Source: Actinokineospora diospyrosa
GTDB taxonomy: Bacteria > Actinomycetota > Actinomycetes > Mycobacteriales > Pseudonocardiaceae
Assembly: GCF_024171925.1 (NCBI RefSeq)
Contig: NZ_JAMTCO010000007.1
Span: 124,001-188,000, forward strand
Reading direction: 5' to 3'
DNA: 64,000 nucleotides
Below are positions 52,083 to 61,049 of this stretch, piece by piece. The notes beneath the pieces are model-generated. The model searched no databases. It was not told where the DNA came from and was given only the letters and a program-made list of their open reading frames with translations. Each line of letters opens with the position of its first letter. Within the stretch, counting starts at the first letter, position 1. Position numbers and translations under genes: made by a program.

Positions 52083-53072
52083 GTGGAGCTCCGTCACCTG
52101 GGTGAGTCAGGACTGGTGGTCAGCGCCGTCGGTCTTGGCTGCAACAACCTGGGCCGACCCGGCACGGCCGCCGAGTCGCTGGCGGGATCGCGCGAGCTGG
52201 TCGCCGCCGCGCTCGACGCCGGGGTGACCCTGTTCGACGTGGCCGACGTGTACGGGGCGCCGCGCGGGCGCAGCGAGGAGCTGCTCGGCCAGGCCCTGGT
52301 GGGGCGCCGGGAGCGGGCGGTCGTGGCGACCAAGTTCGGCCTGGACATGCAGGGCGTGAACGGGCCGGACTTCAGTGCCCGCGGTTCCCGCCGGTACGTG
52401 CGCCGGGCCGCGGAGACCTCGCTGCGCAGGCTCGGCACCGACTGGATCGACCTCTACCAACTGCACCGGCCGGACCCGGGCACGCCGATCGAGGAGACCC
52501 TCTCGGCGCTCGACGACCTGGTGCGCGACGGTCTGGTCCGGTACGCGGGTGTGTGCAACCTGCCCGCGTGGCAGCTGGCCGACGTCTGCTGGACGGCGCG
52601 CACCGAGCACGTCGGCCCGGTGGTGTCGGCGCAGAACCACTACTCGCTGCTCGAGCGCGACGTCGAGCGCGAGGTCGTGCCCGCCTGCCTGCGGTTCTCG
52701 GTGAGCCTGCTGCCGTACTTCCCGCTGGCCAACGGGCTGCTGACCGGCAAGTACGCGCGCGGCGAGGAGCCACCGGCAGGCAGCAGGCTCGCCGGGCGGC
52801 AGCGATTACTCGCCGACGCGCCGTGGGACCGGATCGAGAAGCTGCGCGCCTTCGCCGACGAGCGCGGGATCAGCATGACCACGCTGGCCATCGGCTGGCT
52901 CGCCGCCCAACCGACCGTCGGCTCGGTGATCGCGGGCGCGACGACCCCCGAACAGGTGACCGCCAACGCGGCGGCCGCGAACTGGCGGCCCAGCCCGGAC
53001 GAGCTGGTGGCGATCGACGGCATCTGCCGCGTGCGACACAGTGCGGTGGGGCCCGCGCTGAACGGGCGTTAA
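52083..53072 (+). CDS. Aldo/keto reductase
   Basis: A 329-residue NADPH-dependent aldo/keto reductase. The tetrad is visible: Asp and Tyr in FDVADVYG, Lys in VVATKFGLD and His in LYQLHRPDP. The start MELRHLGESGLVVSAVGLGC is typical of the YghZ/PerR-associated group. The GTG at 52083 was chosen at the family start; an ATG 42 bases upstream is in frame. Substrate unknown. It is followed after 41 bases by an SDR gene. Confidence 0.93.
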   Translation: MELRHLGESGLVVSAVGLGCNNLGRPGTAAESLAGSRELVAAALDAGVTLFDVADVYGAPRGRSEELLGQALVGRRERAVVATKFGLDMQGVNGPDFSARGSRRYVRRAAETSLRRLGTDWIDLYQLHRPDPGTPIEETLSALDDLVRDGLVRYAGVCNLPAWQLADVCWTARTEHVGPVVSAQNHYSLLERDVEREVVPACLRFSVSLLPYFPLANGLLTGKYARGEEPPAGSRLAGRQRLLADAPWDRIEKLRAFADERGISMTTLAIGWLAAQPTVGSVIAGATTPEQVTANAAAANWRPSPDELVAIDGICRVRHSAVGPALNGR

Positions 53073-53113
53073 CCTCTGCCGCGGAGCACATCGCACGGGC
53101 GAGAGGAACGCAC

Positions 53114-53875
53114 ATGCAGATCGACGGGACCGCGGCCATCGTCACCGGGGGCGCGTCGGGCCTCGGCGGCGCTACCGCTCGAGCCCTCGCCGCGGCTGGC
53201 GCGAGTGTCTTCGCGCTAGACCTGCCGTCGTCGATCTCTTCCGCTACCGAGGTCGAGGGCGTCACTTACGTCCCGGCCGATGTGACCGACCCCGAGCAGG
53301 TTGAGGCTGCCGTCGCCCAGGCAGCCGGTGGGTCGGCTCCGCTGCGGATCGTGGTCAACTGCGCCGGGATCGGTCCGTCGGCGCGCATCCTGTCCAAGCG
53401 CGGCCCGCACGACCTCGGCCTGTTCCGCAAGGTCGTCGAGGTCAACCTGATCGGCACGTTCAACGTGGTCACCCTGGCCGCCGCCGAGATCGCCAAGACC
53501 GAGCCGGTGGACGCCAACGGCCAGCGCGGCGTCGTGATCAACACCGCCTCCATCGCCGCGTTCGACGGCCAGATCGGCCAGGCCGCCTACGCGGCGTCCA
53601 AGGGCGGCGTCGTCGGCCTGACCCTGCCCGCCGCCCGCGACCTCGCCACCAGCGGCATCCGCGTCACCACCATCGCCCCCGGCATCATCGATACCCCGAT
53701 GCTCGCCACGGTCAGCGAGGAGTTCCGCGCCGCGCTCGCCGAGGGCGTCCCGTTCCCCAAGCGCTTGGGCAACTCCGACGAGTACGCCGCGCTGGCGCTG
53801 TCGATCATCGCTCAGGACTACCTGAACGGCGAGGTCATCCGCCTCGACGGCGCGCTGCGCATGGCGCCTCGCTGA
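53114..53875 (+). CDS. SDR family protein, 3-hydroxyacyl-CoA dehydrogenase type II-like
   Basis: A 253-residue SDR of the HSD17B10/type II 3-hydroxyacyl-CoA dehydrogenase group. Cofactor loop TGGASGLGGAT, NCAGIG, NTASIAAFDGQIGQAAYAASKGG (catalytic Ser, Tyr, Lys) and DTPMLATVSEEFRAAL mark it. It probably oxidises 3-hydroxyacyl-CoA in fatty-acid or branched-amino-acid breakdown. Likely co-transcribed with the AKR gene. Confidence 0.93.
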   Translation: MQIDGTAAIVTGGASGLGGATARALAAAGASVFALDLPSSISSATEVEGVTYVPADVTDPEQVEAAVAQAAGGSAPLRIVVNCAGIGPSARILSKRGPHDLGLFRKVVEVNLIGTFNVVTLAAAEIAKTEPVDANGQRGVVINTASIAAFDGQIGQAAYAASKGGVVGLTLPAARDLATSGIRVTTIAPGIIDTPMLATVSEEFRAALAEGVPFPKRLGNSDEYAALALSIIAQDYLNGEVIRLDGALRMAPR

Positions 53876-53945
53876 CCCGGGCCGCCCACCGGCTACCTTG
53901 ACCCCGTCCTTGTCACGCCAGACGGGTGAACGGGAGCATGAGCGG

Positions 53946-55196
53946 GTGGACTTCCTGACCGAGCGCGCGTTCGTCGGCGTCGTCGCCACGCTCATCGTGC
54001 TCGGCCTGTTCGTCTTCCTCTGCCGCCCGCGCAAGTCCGGCTCGGTCCACGACGCCGTGCTGGACACCGTGCAGCGGCTGTCGAAAGCCGCCCCCGAGCT
54101 GCGCAACGGCCTCACCGAGCAGGCCGCCGACCAGGCCACCACGCACCTGCTCGAGATGCTCAAGTGCGTGGCCGTCGGCATCTCCGACCGGGAGGGCCGC
54201 CTGCTCTCCTGGGACGGGCAGGCCAACGAGCACTACGCCGACCTCGAGGAACAGATCGTCGAGACCGTCCGCGAGGGCCACCGCGCGCACGTCCAGCACG
54301 AGAACCTGCAGTGCCGCAGGCGGGGCAGTTGCCCCATGCGCACCGCGGTCATCGTGCCGCTGATCATCGACGGCCAGGTCGAGGGCGCGCTGATCGTCGT
54401 CGGCGGGGTCGACGGCAAGCGGATGATCCGGGCGGCCGACGAGGTCGCGCGCTTCCTGTGCATCCAGCTGGAGCTGGCCAAGCTCGACGAGTCCAAGCAG
54501 CAGTTGGCGCAGGCCGAGCTGCGCGCGCTGCGGGCGCAGATCTCGCCGCACTTCATCTACAACACGCTCAACACGATCTCCTCGCTGATCCGCACCGACC
54601 CCGAGCAGTCGCGCGAGCTGCTGCAGGACTTCGCCGCGTTCACCAGGTACTCCTTCCGGTCGAACGGCATGTTCGCCACGCTCGCCGACGAGCTGAGCAA
54701 CATCGACCGGTACCTGACCATCGAGTGCGCCCGCTACGGCGACCGGCTCAGCGTCCGGCTGCGGATCGCGCCGGAGGTGCAGTCGGTCGTCGTGCCGTTC
54801 CTGGTGCTGCAGCCGCTGGTGGAGAACGCGGTCCGGCACGGCATCGTGAAGAAGCCCGGTGGCGGCACGGTCAGCGTGTTCGCCCACGACAACGGCACCG
54901 AGGCGCTGATCACCGTCGAGGACGACGGAGTCGGGATGGACGCCGACCGGCTGTTCGAGGACCTGCGCGACGCGCACAAGAGCGGGGCGCACGTCGGCGT
55001 CGGCAACATCAACTACCGGATGCGCCAGGTGTTCGGCGACGACTACGCGCTCATGGTCGAGACGGCGCCGGGCGCGGGCATGAAGGTGACCCTGCGGGTG
55101 CCCAAGTACTTCCCCGGCGTCCGACCGGACCTGCCGACCTTCACCGGGGTCGACGACGACGAGGACAGCCGCAACGGGCACCTCCCGCCGCCGTGA
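53946..55196 (+). CDS. LytS/YehU-type sensor histidine kinase
   Basis: A 416-residue membrane kinase. One N-terminal hydrophobic segment (about 9-27), a GAF-like sensor region (about 60-180), and a His_kinase domain where the phospho-His lies in ISPHFIYNTLNTISSLI. The ATPase domain shows LQPLVENAVRHG (N box) and DDGVGMD (G1). The LytTR response regulator and ActP-type symporter downstream are its probable partners. The GTG at 53946 follows GGGAG. It is separated from the response regulator by an S49 protease gene. Confidence 0.92.
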   Translation: MDFLTERAFVGVVATLIVLGLFVFLCRPRKSGSVHDAVLDTVQRLSKAAPELRNGLTEQAADQATTHLLEMLKCVAVGISDREGRLLSWDGQANEHYADLEEQIVETVREGHRAHVQHENLQCRRRGSCPMRTAVIVPLIIDGQVEGALIVVGGVDGKRMIRAADEVARFLCIQLELAKLDESKQQLAQAELRALRAQISPHFIYNTLNTISSLIRTDPEQSRELLQDFAAFTRYSFRSNGMFATLADELSNIDRYLTIECARYGDRLSVRLRIAPEVQSVVVPFLVLQPLVENAVRHGIVKKPGGGTVSVFAHDNGTEALITVEDDGVGMDADRLFEDLRDAHKSGAHVGVGNINYRMRQVFGDDYALMVETAPGAGMKVTLRVPKYFPGVRPDLPTFTGVDDDEDSRNGHLPPP

Positions 55197-55239
55197 TCGA
55201 AAAGCCGTTCTCAGCTTTCCGGACGTAGGGTTGCGCGGT

Positions 55240-56109
55240 ATGAGCGTGACCGAGAAGCTGGCCAGGCTGCCCAGGATCGGCGACCGGGGTGACCGCGCCC
55301 CGGTGGTCTCCGTGGTGCGCCTGCACGGCGTGATCTCCCCGTCCCCGTCGCCGATCACCAGGGGCGCCATCAACACCACCACCGTCGAATCGGCGTTGAC
55401 CAGGGCGTTCGACCACGACCGGCTGGTCGCGGTCGCGCTGGCGGTCAACTCGCCGGGCGGGGCGCCGACCCAGTCCGCGCTGGTGTCCGAGCGGATCCGC
55501 GAGCTCGCCGCCAAGAAGGGCGTGCCGGTCCTGGCGTTCTGCGAGGACGTCGCGGCGTCCGGGGGCTACCTGCTGGCGTGCGCGGGCGACGAGATCTACG
55601 CGCACTCCTCGTCACTGGTCGGCTCGATCGGGGTGGTCTCGTCCGGGTTCGGGCTGGTCGGGTTGTTGGAGCGGGTCGGCCTGGAGCGCAGGCTCTACAC
55701 CGCGGGCTCGCGCAAGGTCCGGCTCGACCCGTTCCTGCCGGAGAAGGAAGAGGACGTGCGGTGGCTCTCCGGCAGGCTCGACGAGCTGCACGAGCAGTTC
55801 GCGGGCTGGGTGCGCGACCGGCGCGGCGAGCGGCTCAGGGGCAGCGACGAGGACCTGTTCTCCGGTGAGGTCTGGACCGGTGCGAAGGCGCTGGAGCTGG
55901 GCCTGGTCGACGGCGTCGGCAGCATGCGCTCGGTGCTGACCGAGCGCTTCCCCGACGCCGAGATCGTCGTGGCCGAGCCGAAGCGGGCGCTGCTGGCCAG
56001 GCTCGGCCTCGCGGGCGGCCCGGGCGCCCTGCTGTCCACTTCGGACCGCGTGCTCGCCGCGGTGCAGGCCCTGGAGAACCGGGCGACCTGGTCCAGGTTC
56101 GGCCTCTAG
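55240..56109 (+). CDS. S49 family serine protease (SppA/SohB-like)
   Basis: A 289-residue S49 peptidase. Catalytic Ser107 is in EDVAASGGYLLA, and a Lys dyad candidate is in VWTGAKALELGLVD. It has a single S49 domain, like SohB/short SppA, and no obvious membrane anchor. It may cleave signal peptides or membrane proteins. Placement between the LytS kinase and its LytTR regulator is unusual. Start at ATG 55240; a TTG 9 bases upstream is also possible. Confidence 0.88.
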   Translation: MSVTEKLARLPRIGDRGDRAPVVSVVRLHGVISPSPSPITRGAINTTTVESALTRAFDHDRLVAVALAVNSPGGAPTQSALVSERIRELAAKKGVPVLAFCEDVAASGGYLLACAGDEIYAHSSSLVGSIGVVSSGFGLVGLLERVGLERRLYTAGSRKVRLDPFLPEKEEDVRWLSGRLDELHEQFAGWVRDRRGERLRGSDEDLFSGEVWTGAKALELGLVDGVGSMRSVLTERFPDAEIVVAEPKRALLARLGLAGGPGALLSTSDRVLAAVQALENRATWSRFGL

Positions 56110-56141
56110 GGGGCACTGGGCCAGGCGGGGGTGCGCGAACC

Positions 56142-56157
56142 GTGACCACCCTGTCAC
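56142..56157. promoter_or_regulatory. Small inverted repeat upstream of the LytTR regulator
   Basis: GTGAC, six bases, GTCAC, 83 bases before the regulator start. It could be a regulator site. Weak. Confidence 0.3.
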
Positions 56158-56239
56158 AATCGCGCGGAATGCTTCACCTGCGTGGGCGGTGCGCCGCCCG
56201 CGCGCACCCGTCCCGACACTCGGCAAGATTGCGCCCACC

Positions 56240-57049
56240 GTGAGTACTGCGAACAACACCCCCGGCCTCGTCGTCCTCGCCGTCGATGACGAGAAGGCGG
56301 GCATGGACGTGCTGGTCGAGCGGCTCAACGGCAACCGGCACGTGCGCCGGGTCCTCTCCGCGTTCGACGCGACCGAGGCCCTGCTGCTGCTCTCCGGGGA
56401 CGACCCGGAGCTGGCCGGGCGCAAGGAGCAGGGCCTGTCGGTCGTCGACGCGGTGTTCGCCGACCTGGACATGCCCGGGCTCACCGGGATGGAGCTGGCC
56501 AAGGTGCTCGCCGGGTTCAAACCGGCCCCGGTGCTGGTGTTCGTCACCGCGCACAGCCACGAGGCGGTCGCCGCCTTCGAGCTCGGCGCGGTCGACTACC
56601 TGCTCAAGCCCGCCGAGCAGCCGCGCATCGACAAGGCCATGGAGCGGGTGCTCGCCAAGATCCACCAGAACGGCGGCGGCACCCAGAGCCCGGTCCCCGA
56701 GCAGCGCGACGACGAGGTGATCCCGGTCGAGCTCGCGGGCACCACCAAGCTGGTGTCGCGCGCGTCGGTGCGCTGGGTCGAGGCCCAGGGCGACTACGCC
56801 AGGCTCTACACCTCCGACGGCTCGCACCTGGTGCGCATCCCGCTCGCGCAGCTGGAGGAGCGCTGGGAGAAGGCCGGGTTCGTGCGCATCCACCGGTCCT
56901 ACCTGGTGCCGATCTCGCTGATCACCGAGCTGCGGATGGGCGGGTCGGGCTACTCGGTGGTGATCGGGCACGAGGAGAAGGTCCTGCCGGTCAGCCGCAG
57001 GCACACCCGTGAGCTCAAGGACCGGCTGGTCCGCGGCGGCGGCGCGTGA
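56240..57049 (+). CDS. LytTR family response regulator
   Basis: A 269-residue response regulator. The receiver domain (about 10-130) has the acidic pair VVLAVDDE, phospho-acceptor Asp75 in FADLDMPGLTG, the Thr in FVTAHS and Lys in YLLKPAE. The LytTR DNA-binding domain (about 165-265) shows VRWVEAQGDYARLYT and FVRIHRSYLVPI. Together with LytS it should control the downstream transporter. The next gene starts inside its stop (GTGA). Confidence 0.94.
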   Translation: MSTANNTPGLVVLAVDDEKAGMDVLVERLNGNRHVRRVLSAFDATEALLLLSGDDPELAGRKEQGLSVVDAVFADLDMPGLTGMELAKVLAGFKPAPVLVFVTAHSHEAVAAFELGAVDYLLKPAEQPRIDKAMERVLAKIHQNGGGTQSPVPEQRDDEVIPVELAGTTKLVSRASVRWVEAQGDYARLYTSDGSHLVRIPLAQLEERWEKAGFVRIHRSYLVPISLITELRMGGSGYSVVIGHEEKVLPVSRRHTRELKDRLVRGGGA

Positions 57050-57444
57050 ACACCGCCGCGGGCGGGCCGGGGGATCCGCCCGCGCCGCGCCCGCGCCGCA
57101 AGAAGGTCGTGCTCGCCGACTCCCGCGCGCCGGTCACCGTGTTGCGCACCGTGGTCGAGTTGGAGGAGCAGACCAGCTGGGCCGAGGAGGTCGTACGCTC
57201 GTTCATCCGCACCCAGTTCCGGGCCGCGGTGAAGTTCGCCGTCGGCACCCTGCTGCTGTTCGGCGCGCTGCCGCTGACCTTCTACGTGTTCCCCGAGCTG
57301 TCCGACGTCGAGTTCGCCGGGGTGTCGCTGCCGTGGCTGCTGCTCGGGGTGGCGCCGTTCCCGGTGCTGTTCATCATCGGCTACTGGTACAACGTGGTCG
57401 CCGAGAGCAACGAGCGCGATTTCGTCGACATGGTCGAGAAGTAG
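57046..57444 (+). CDS. Two-span membrane protein (DUF485-like) with ActP-type symporter
   Basis: A 132-residue protein. A basic cytoplasmic N-terminus precedes two transmembrane helices (about 66-86 and 98-117). The layout is like DUF485 proteins, which accompany acetate/solute symporters. Translationally coupled to the LytTR gene (GTGA) and 5 bases before the symporter. Probably a small partner subunit. Confidence 0.82.
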   Translation: MNTAAGGPGDPPAPRPRRKKVVLADSRAPVTVLRTVVELEEQTSWAEEVVRSFIRTQFRAAVKFAVGTLLLFGALPLTFYVFPELSDVEFAGVSLPWLLLGVAPFPVLFIIGYWYNVVAESNERDFVDMVEK

Positions 57445-57448
57445 CGCG

Positions 57449-59239
57449 GTGGAGTTGAACGCCTGGGCCGTGGTGGCGATCGGGGTGGTCGGCCTCGCCA
57501 CGTTCTCCCTCGGTTTCCGCAGCTCCCGGCTGGCCAGCACCACCCAGGACTTCCTGGTCGCCCGGCGCACGGTCCGGTCCCGGCGCAACGCGGCCGCTAT
57601 TTCCGGCGAGTACTTGTCCGCGGCGTCGTTCCTGGGTGTTGCCGGGCTCGTGCTTAAAGACGGTGCCGACGCTCTGTGGTACCCGATTGGCTTCACTGCG
57701 GGCTACCTAACGCTGATGCTGTTCGTCGCTGCGCCGCTGCGCCGCTCTGGTGCGTACACGCTGCCCGACTTCTGCGAGGCGCGACTCGGGTCAGCCGGTC
57801 TACGCAGGCTGGCGACGGCGACGGTGGTGTTCATCGGGATCCTCTACCTGGTGCCGCAGTTCCAGGGCGCCGGGCTGACCGTGCACCAGATCCTGCCGTC
57901 GGTGCCCAGTTGGAGCGGCGCGGTTCTGGTGGCGGTGCTGGTCATCGTCAACGTGTTCGGCGGTGGCATGCGCGCGGTGACGCTCGTGCAGGCGTTCCAG
58001 TACTGGCTCAAACTGTTCGCCATCGCCGCGCCCACGTTCATCATGTGCGTGCTGTTCTTCGGCCAAGGCGGCGTCAACGGCCTTGGTGCGACCGGGCTGT
58101 CTGAGCCCTTACCGCCTCGGTTCACCCGCGACGCGGTGGTCACTGTTGAGACTGACGTGGTGTTGCAGGTCAAGGACGGTGTGTGGCTGTCGGCGAGCGG
58201 CACGGTCGACAACGCTCCTGCGGCCGGGCGGGTCTATTGGGGGCCCGGCGACCACGTCGTCGATGAGGGGACAGAACTGCGGTTCTCGGAGGGTAGCGAG
58301 ACGCCCGTCGTTCATCCGGCCGCGCTCGACAACGCCTCTTGGCTGAGACCGGTCAACGGTACCGGCGACCTCTTCACCACGTATTCGCTGATCATCGGCT
58401 TGTTCCTGGGCACGATGGGCCTGCCGCACGTGCTGGTGCGGTTCTATACGAACCCCGACGGGAAGGCCGCGCGACGCACGACGTTGCACGTGCTGCTGCT
58501 ACTTGGCTTGTTCTACGTCTTCCCGATCCTTCTCGGCGCTCTATCGCGCGTGTACGCGCCAGAACTGTTGGTAGCCGGGCGAACCGATGCTGCCGTGCTG
58601 GCGCTGCCGATGAAGATCGCTCCTAACGCACTTGGTGAGATCCTCGGCGCAGTTACCGCTGCCGGGGCGTTCGCCGCGTTCTTGTCGACGTCCTCCGGGC
58701 TCGTCGTGAGTGTCGCGGGCGTGCTGTCGACCGACATCCTCAAAGGCCGAGTGCGCGACTTCCGGTTCGGGACCGCGCTCGCCGGGGGCGTGCCGTTGGC
58801 GTTGGCGCTGGTGCTGCGACCGAGCGACATCTCGCTCAGCATCGGGATGACCTTCGCGCTGGCCGCCTCCACCTTCTCCCCGGTCCTGCTGCTCGGCATC
58901 TGGTGGCGCAAGATCACCTGGGTCGGCGCGGCCGCGGGCATGGTCGTCGGCGGGACCATGGTGCTGACCTCGATCGTGATCACCACGGTCAGCGGCTACA
59001 CCGGCGGCTGGGCGCCCTCGTTCCTGCAGCAGCCCGCGCTGGCCACGGTGCCGATCGCGTTCCTCGTCGTCATGGTGACCAGCAAGGCGACCCAGGGCCG
59101 GATCCCGCCCGACACCAACCGCATCCGGCTGCGCATGCACGCCCCGGACCGGCTCGGCTTCATCCGCGACCGCGACATCGCCCGGTTCGGCACCGCCGAG
59201 GAGCGCACCCGGCTGGCGAATGGGCGACACCGCCGCTGA
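57449..59239 (+). CDS. Sodium:solute symporter family transporter (ActP-like)
   Basis: A 596-residue SSS transporter with about thirteen transmembrane helices. ISGEYLSAASFLGVAG and YLVPQFQGAGLTV are family signatures. Best matches are cation/acetate symporters. Between helices near residues 215-300 there is a long extramembrane insert with VTVETDVVLQVKDGVWLSAS (in part). Classical ActP is about 550 residues. Codon use between about 57600 and 58750 is more relaxed than at either end. It forms a four-gene set with LytS, LytTR and the DUF485-like protein; other members of this set respond to acetate or pyruvate. Start at GTG 57449. Confidence 0.88.
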   Translation: MELNAWAVVAIGVVGLATFSLGFRSSRLASTTQDFLVARRTVRSRRNAAAISGEYLSAASFLGVAGLVLKDGADALWYPIGFTAGYLTLMLFVAAPLRRSGAYTLPDFCEARLGSAGLRRLATATVVFIGILYLVPQFQGAGLTVHQILPSVPSWSGAVLVAVLVIVNVFGGGMRAVTLVQAFQYWLKLFAIAAPTFIMCVLFFGQGGVNGLGATGLSEPLPPRFTRDAVVTVETDVVLQVKDGVWLSASGTVDNAPAAGRVYWGPGDHVVDEGTELRFSEGSETPVVHPAALDNASWLRPVNGTGDLFTTYSLIIGLFLGTMGLPHVLVRFYTNPDGKAARRTTLHVLLLLGLFYVFPILLGALSRVYAPELLVAGRTDAAVLALPMKIAPNALGEILGAVTAAGAFAAFLSTSSGLVVSVAGVLSTDILKGRVRDFRFGTALAGGVPLALALVLRPSDISLSIGMTFALAASTFSPVLLLGIWWRKITWVGAAAGMVVGGTMVLTSIVITTVSGYTGGWAPSFLQQPALATVPIAFLVVMVTSKATQGRIPPDTNRIRLRMHAPDRLGFIRDRDIARFGTAEERTRLANGRHRR

Positions 59240-59298
59240 CCGTGCAACCTCCCGGACCACTCGTGCGTAGAGGTGGTGGATACAGGGGGAGGGCGCGG

Positions 59299-59793
59299 GT
59301 GCTGCGGGTTCGCGACGAGGAGTTCGCCGAGTTCTTCTCGGCCCGTTTCGACACCTACCGGCGCATCGCGCACGCCCTCTGCGGCAACTGGTCGGTGGCG
59401 GAGGAACTGGCGCAGGAGTCGTTCGTGAAGGTGTACGCGCGGTGGCCCAAGGTCCGCATCGAGTCGGCCGACGCGTACCTGCGAACCGTCCTGACCAGGG
59501 CGTTCCTCGACACCAAGCGGCGCGGCCTGGCCAAGGAGCAGTCGGTTGCCGAGGTGCCCGACAGTCCGGTCGGCGGCGAGTCCGCGGTGGCCGAGCAGGA
59601 GGTTCTTCGGGCGGCCCTACTGGGGGTGCCGCCCGGACAGCGCGCTGTTCTGGTGCTGCGGTTCGTCGCCGACCTGTCGGTTGAGGAGGTGGCGGTGGCG
59701 CTGGGGTGTTCGGTCGGGACCGTCAAGAGCCAGACCGCCAGGGGGCTCGCCGCGCTGCGGGCCGCGTACCCGGAGAGTGTGAGGTGTAACTGA
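59299..59793 (+). CDS. SigE-family ECF sigma factor
   Basis: A 164-residue RNA polymerase sigma of the SigE family in actinobacteria. Region 2: FSARFDTYRRIAHALCGNW and AEELAQESFVKVYARWP; region 4: LLGVPPGQRAVLVLRFVADL and VEEVAVALGCSVGTVKSQT. The GTG at 59299 is preceded by GGGGGAGG. The next gene overlaps its stop (TGATG) and is the likely membrane regulator of this sigma. Confidence 0.93.
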   Translation: MLRVRDEEFAEFFSARFDTYRRIAHALCGNWSVAEELAQESFVKVYARWPKVRIESADAYLRTVLTRAFLDTKRRGLAKEQSVAEVPDSPVGGESAVAEQEVLRAALLGVPPGQRAVLVLRFVADLSVEEVAVALGCSVGTVKSQTARGLAALRAAYPESVRCN

Positions 59794-60668
59794 TGCAGCT
59801 CGACGAGGGCGCACTCAGCACCCTGCTCGACGGGCCCGCCCCCGCGCCGACCACGACGCTGGCGGTGGTCGTGCGCCGCGGCAGGCGGCAGGTCCACCTG
59901 CGGGCGTTGAGCGTCGCGACCGTGGTGGTGCTGGTCATCGGCATGGTCAGCGGGTTCGTGGTCGTGGCGGCGTCGCCCCCCGTGAGCCCCCCGGTGGCGG
60001 CGGGGAAGGAACTCGACTGGCCGCAGGTGGACGTGCGGCCGCCCTGGATGAGAACGGTGCGGGCCAGTGCCCCCGCGGTACCGGACCCCCTGTTGGGACC
60101 GGACCCCGTGTCCGCGTGCCCGACAGGTGTCCAACCGCAGTTGGCGTTCACCTCCATCGAGACCACCGACCTGCTCAAAGTCCAAACCGCGCTGGTGCGA
60201 GCACTGCCCGAGACCAAGGTTGGTACCTGGCAAGGGGTGTCCTCTATCAGCTTGACGGGCACTGGCGGTGTGACCAACATCGTCGAGCTCGACCTAACGG
60301 ACTCCGACGGTGTCGCCAGCTTCTCCATCAGCCGCGGCAGCTTTACCGGAAGCGCTACCGACTACGCCACTGCACTCGCCTTCGTCGATGGGAACTGCGC
60401 TGCTCCTAAGCGCCGCACAACGTCCGAAGGCACGGTCATCCAGGTCTATCCCCCTGTGCCCGAGGCGAACCAGGTGGTGCGGATGAAGGCGCGGGTCTTC
60501 TGGCCTGACGGGAAGGTCCTCATCCTGGAGGCTCGGAACGTGCGGGTGAGCGCGTACAGCGCCCGGGTCGGGATGCCCTCGGTGTTCGACGGTGGCCCCG
60601 TGCGCTACTCGCTGCCGATGACTGAGCGGCAACTCGGCGAGGTCGCGGAGCTGTACGCGGCCGCGTAA
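59793..60668 (+). CDS. Membrane protein coupled to SigE-family sigma (putative anti-sigma)
   Basis: A 291-residue single-span protein. The cytoplasmic N-terminus (1-36), one transmembrane helix (about 40-60), then an extracellular domain with two cysteines (in ACPTGVQ and NCAAPK). No zinc-finger anti-sigma motif is seen, so it may be a different kind of sigma regulator or sensor. Its ATG overlaps the sigma TGA. Confidence 0.82.
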   Translation: MQLDEGALSTLLDGPAPAPTTTLAVVVRRGRRQVHLRALSVATVVVLVIGMVSGFVVVAASPPVSPPVAAGKELDWPQVDVRPPWMRTVRASAPAVPDPLLGPDPVSACPTGVQPQLAFTSIETTDLLKVQTALVRALPETKVGTWQGVSSISLTGTGGVTNIVELDLTDSDGVASFSISRGSFTGSATDYATALAFVDGNCAAPKRRTTSEGTVIQVYPPVPEANQVVRMKARVFWPDGKVLILEARNVRVSAYSARVGMPSVFDGGPVRYSLPMTERQLGEVAELYAAA

Positions 60669-60714
60669 GGGCCCTTCACCCGCGTCCTACGCCTGGCCGT
60701 GGCAGCATCAACAC

Positions 60715-61047
60715 GTGATGCCCAACAGCGTGCCCGCCGTAGACGTAGGCGCCATCCCCGCCGACGCCACCCTGCTCGACGTGCGTGAACAGGACGAGTG
60801 GGACGCTGGCCACGCCCCGACCGCGCAGCACATCCCGATGGGCGAGCTCATCGAGCGCCTGGCAGAGCTACCGGCCGACGGGCAGGTCTATGTGATCTGC
60901 CGTTCCGGTGGGCGCTCCGCCCGGGTGACCCAGTACCTCAACGGCAACGGCTGGGACGCGGTCAACGTCGATGGCGGCATGCAGGTCTGGTCCGCGCTAG
61001 GCCACCCCGTGGTCAGCGAGACCGGCTCAGAACCCCAGGTCATCTAG
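60715..61047 (+). CDS. Rhodanese-like domain protein
   Basis: A 110-residue single-domain rhodanese with catalytic Cys62 in YVICRSGGRSAR and LDVREQDEWDAGH at the start. It transfers sulfur or handles cyanide/persulfide. Start at GTG 60715 (an ATG follows directly). The next gene's GTG lies 3 bases after its stop. Confidence 0.94.
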   Translation: MMPNSVPAVDVGAIPADATLLDVREQDEWDAGHAPTAQHIPMGELIERLAELPADGQVYVICRSGGRSARVTQYLNGNGWDAVNVDGGMQVWSALGHPVVSETGSEPQVI

Positions 61048-61049
61048 CC

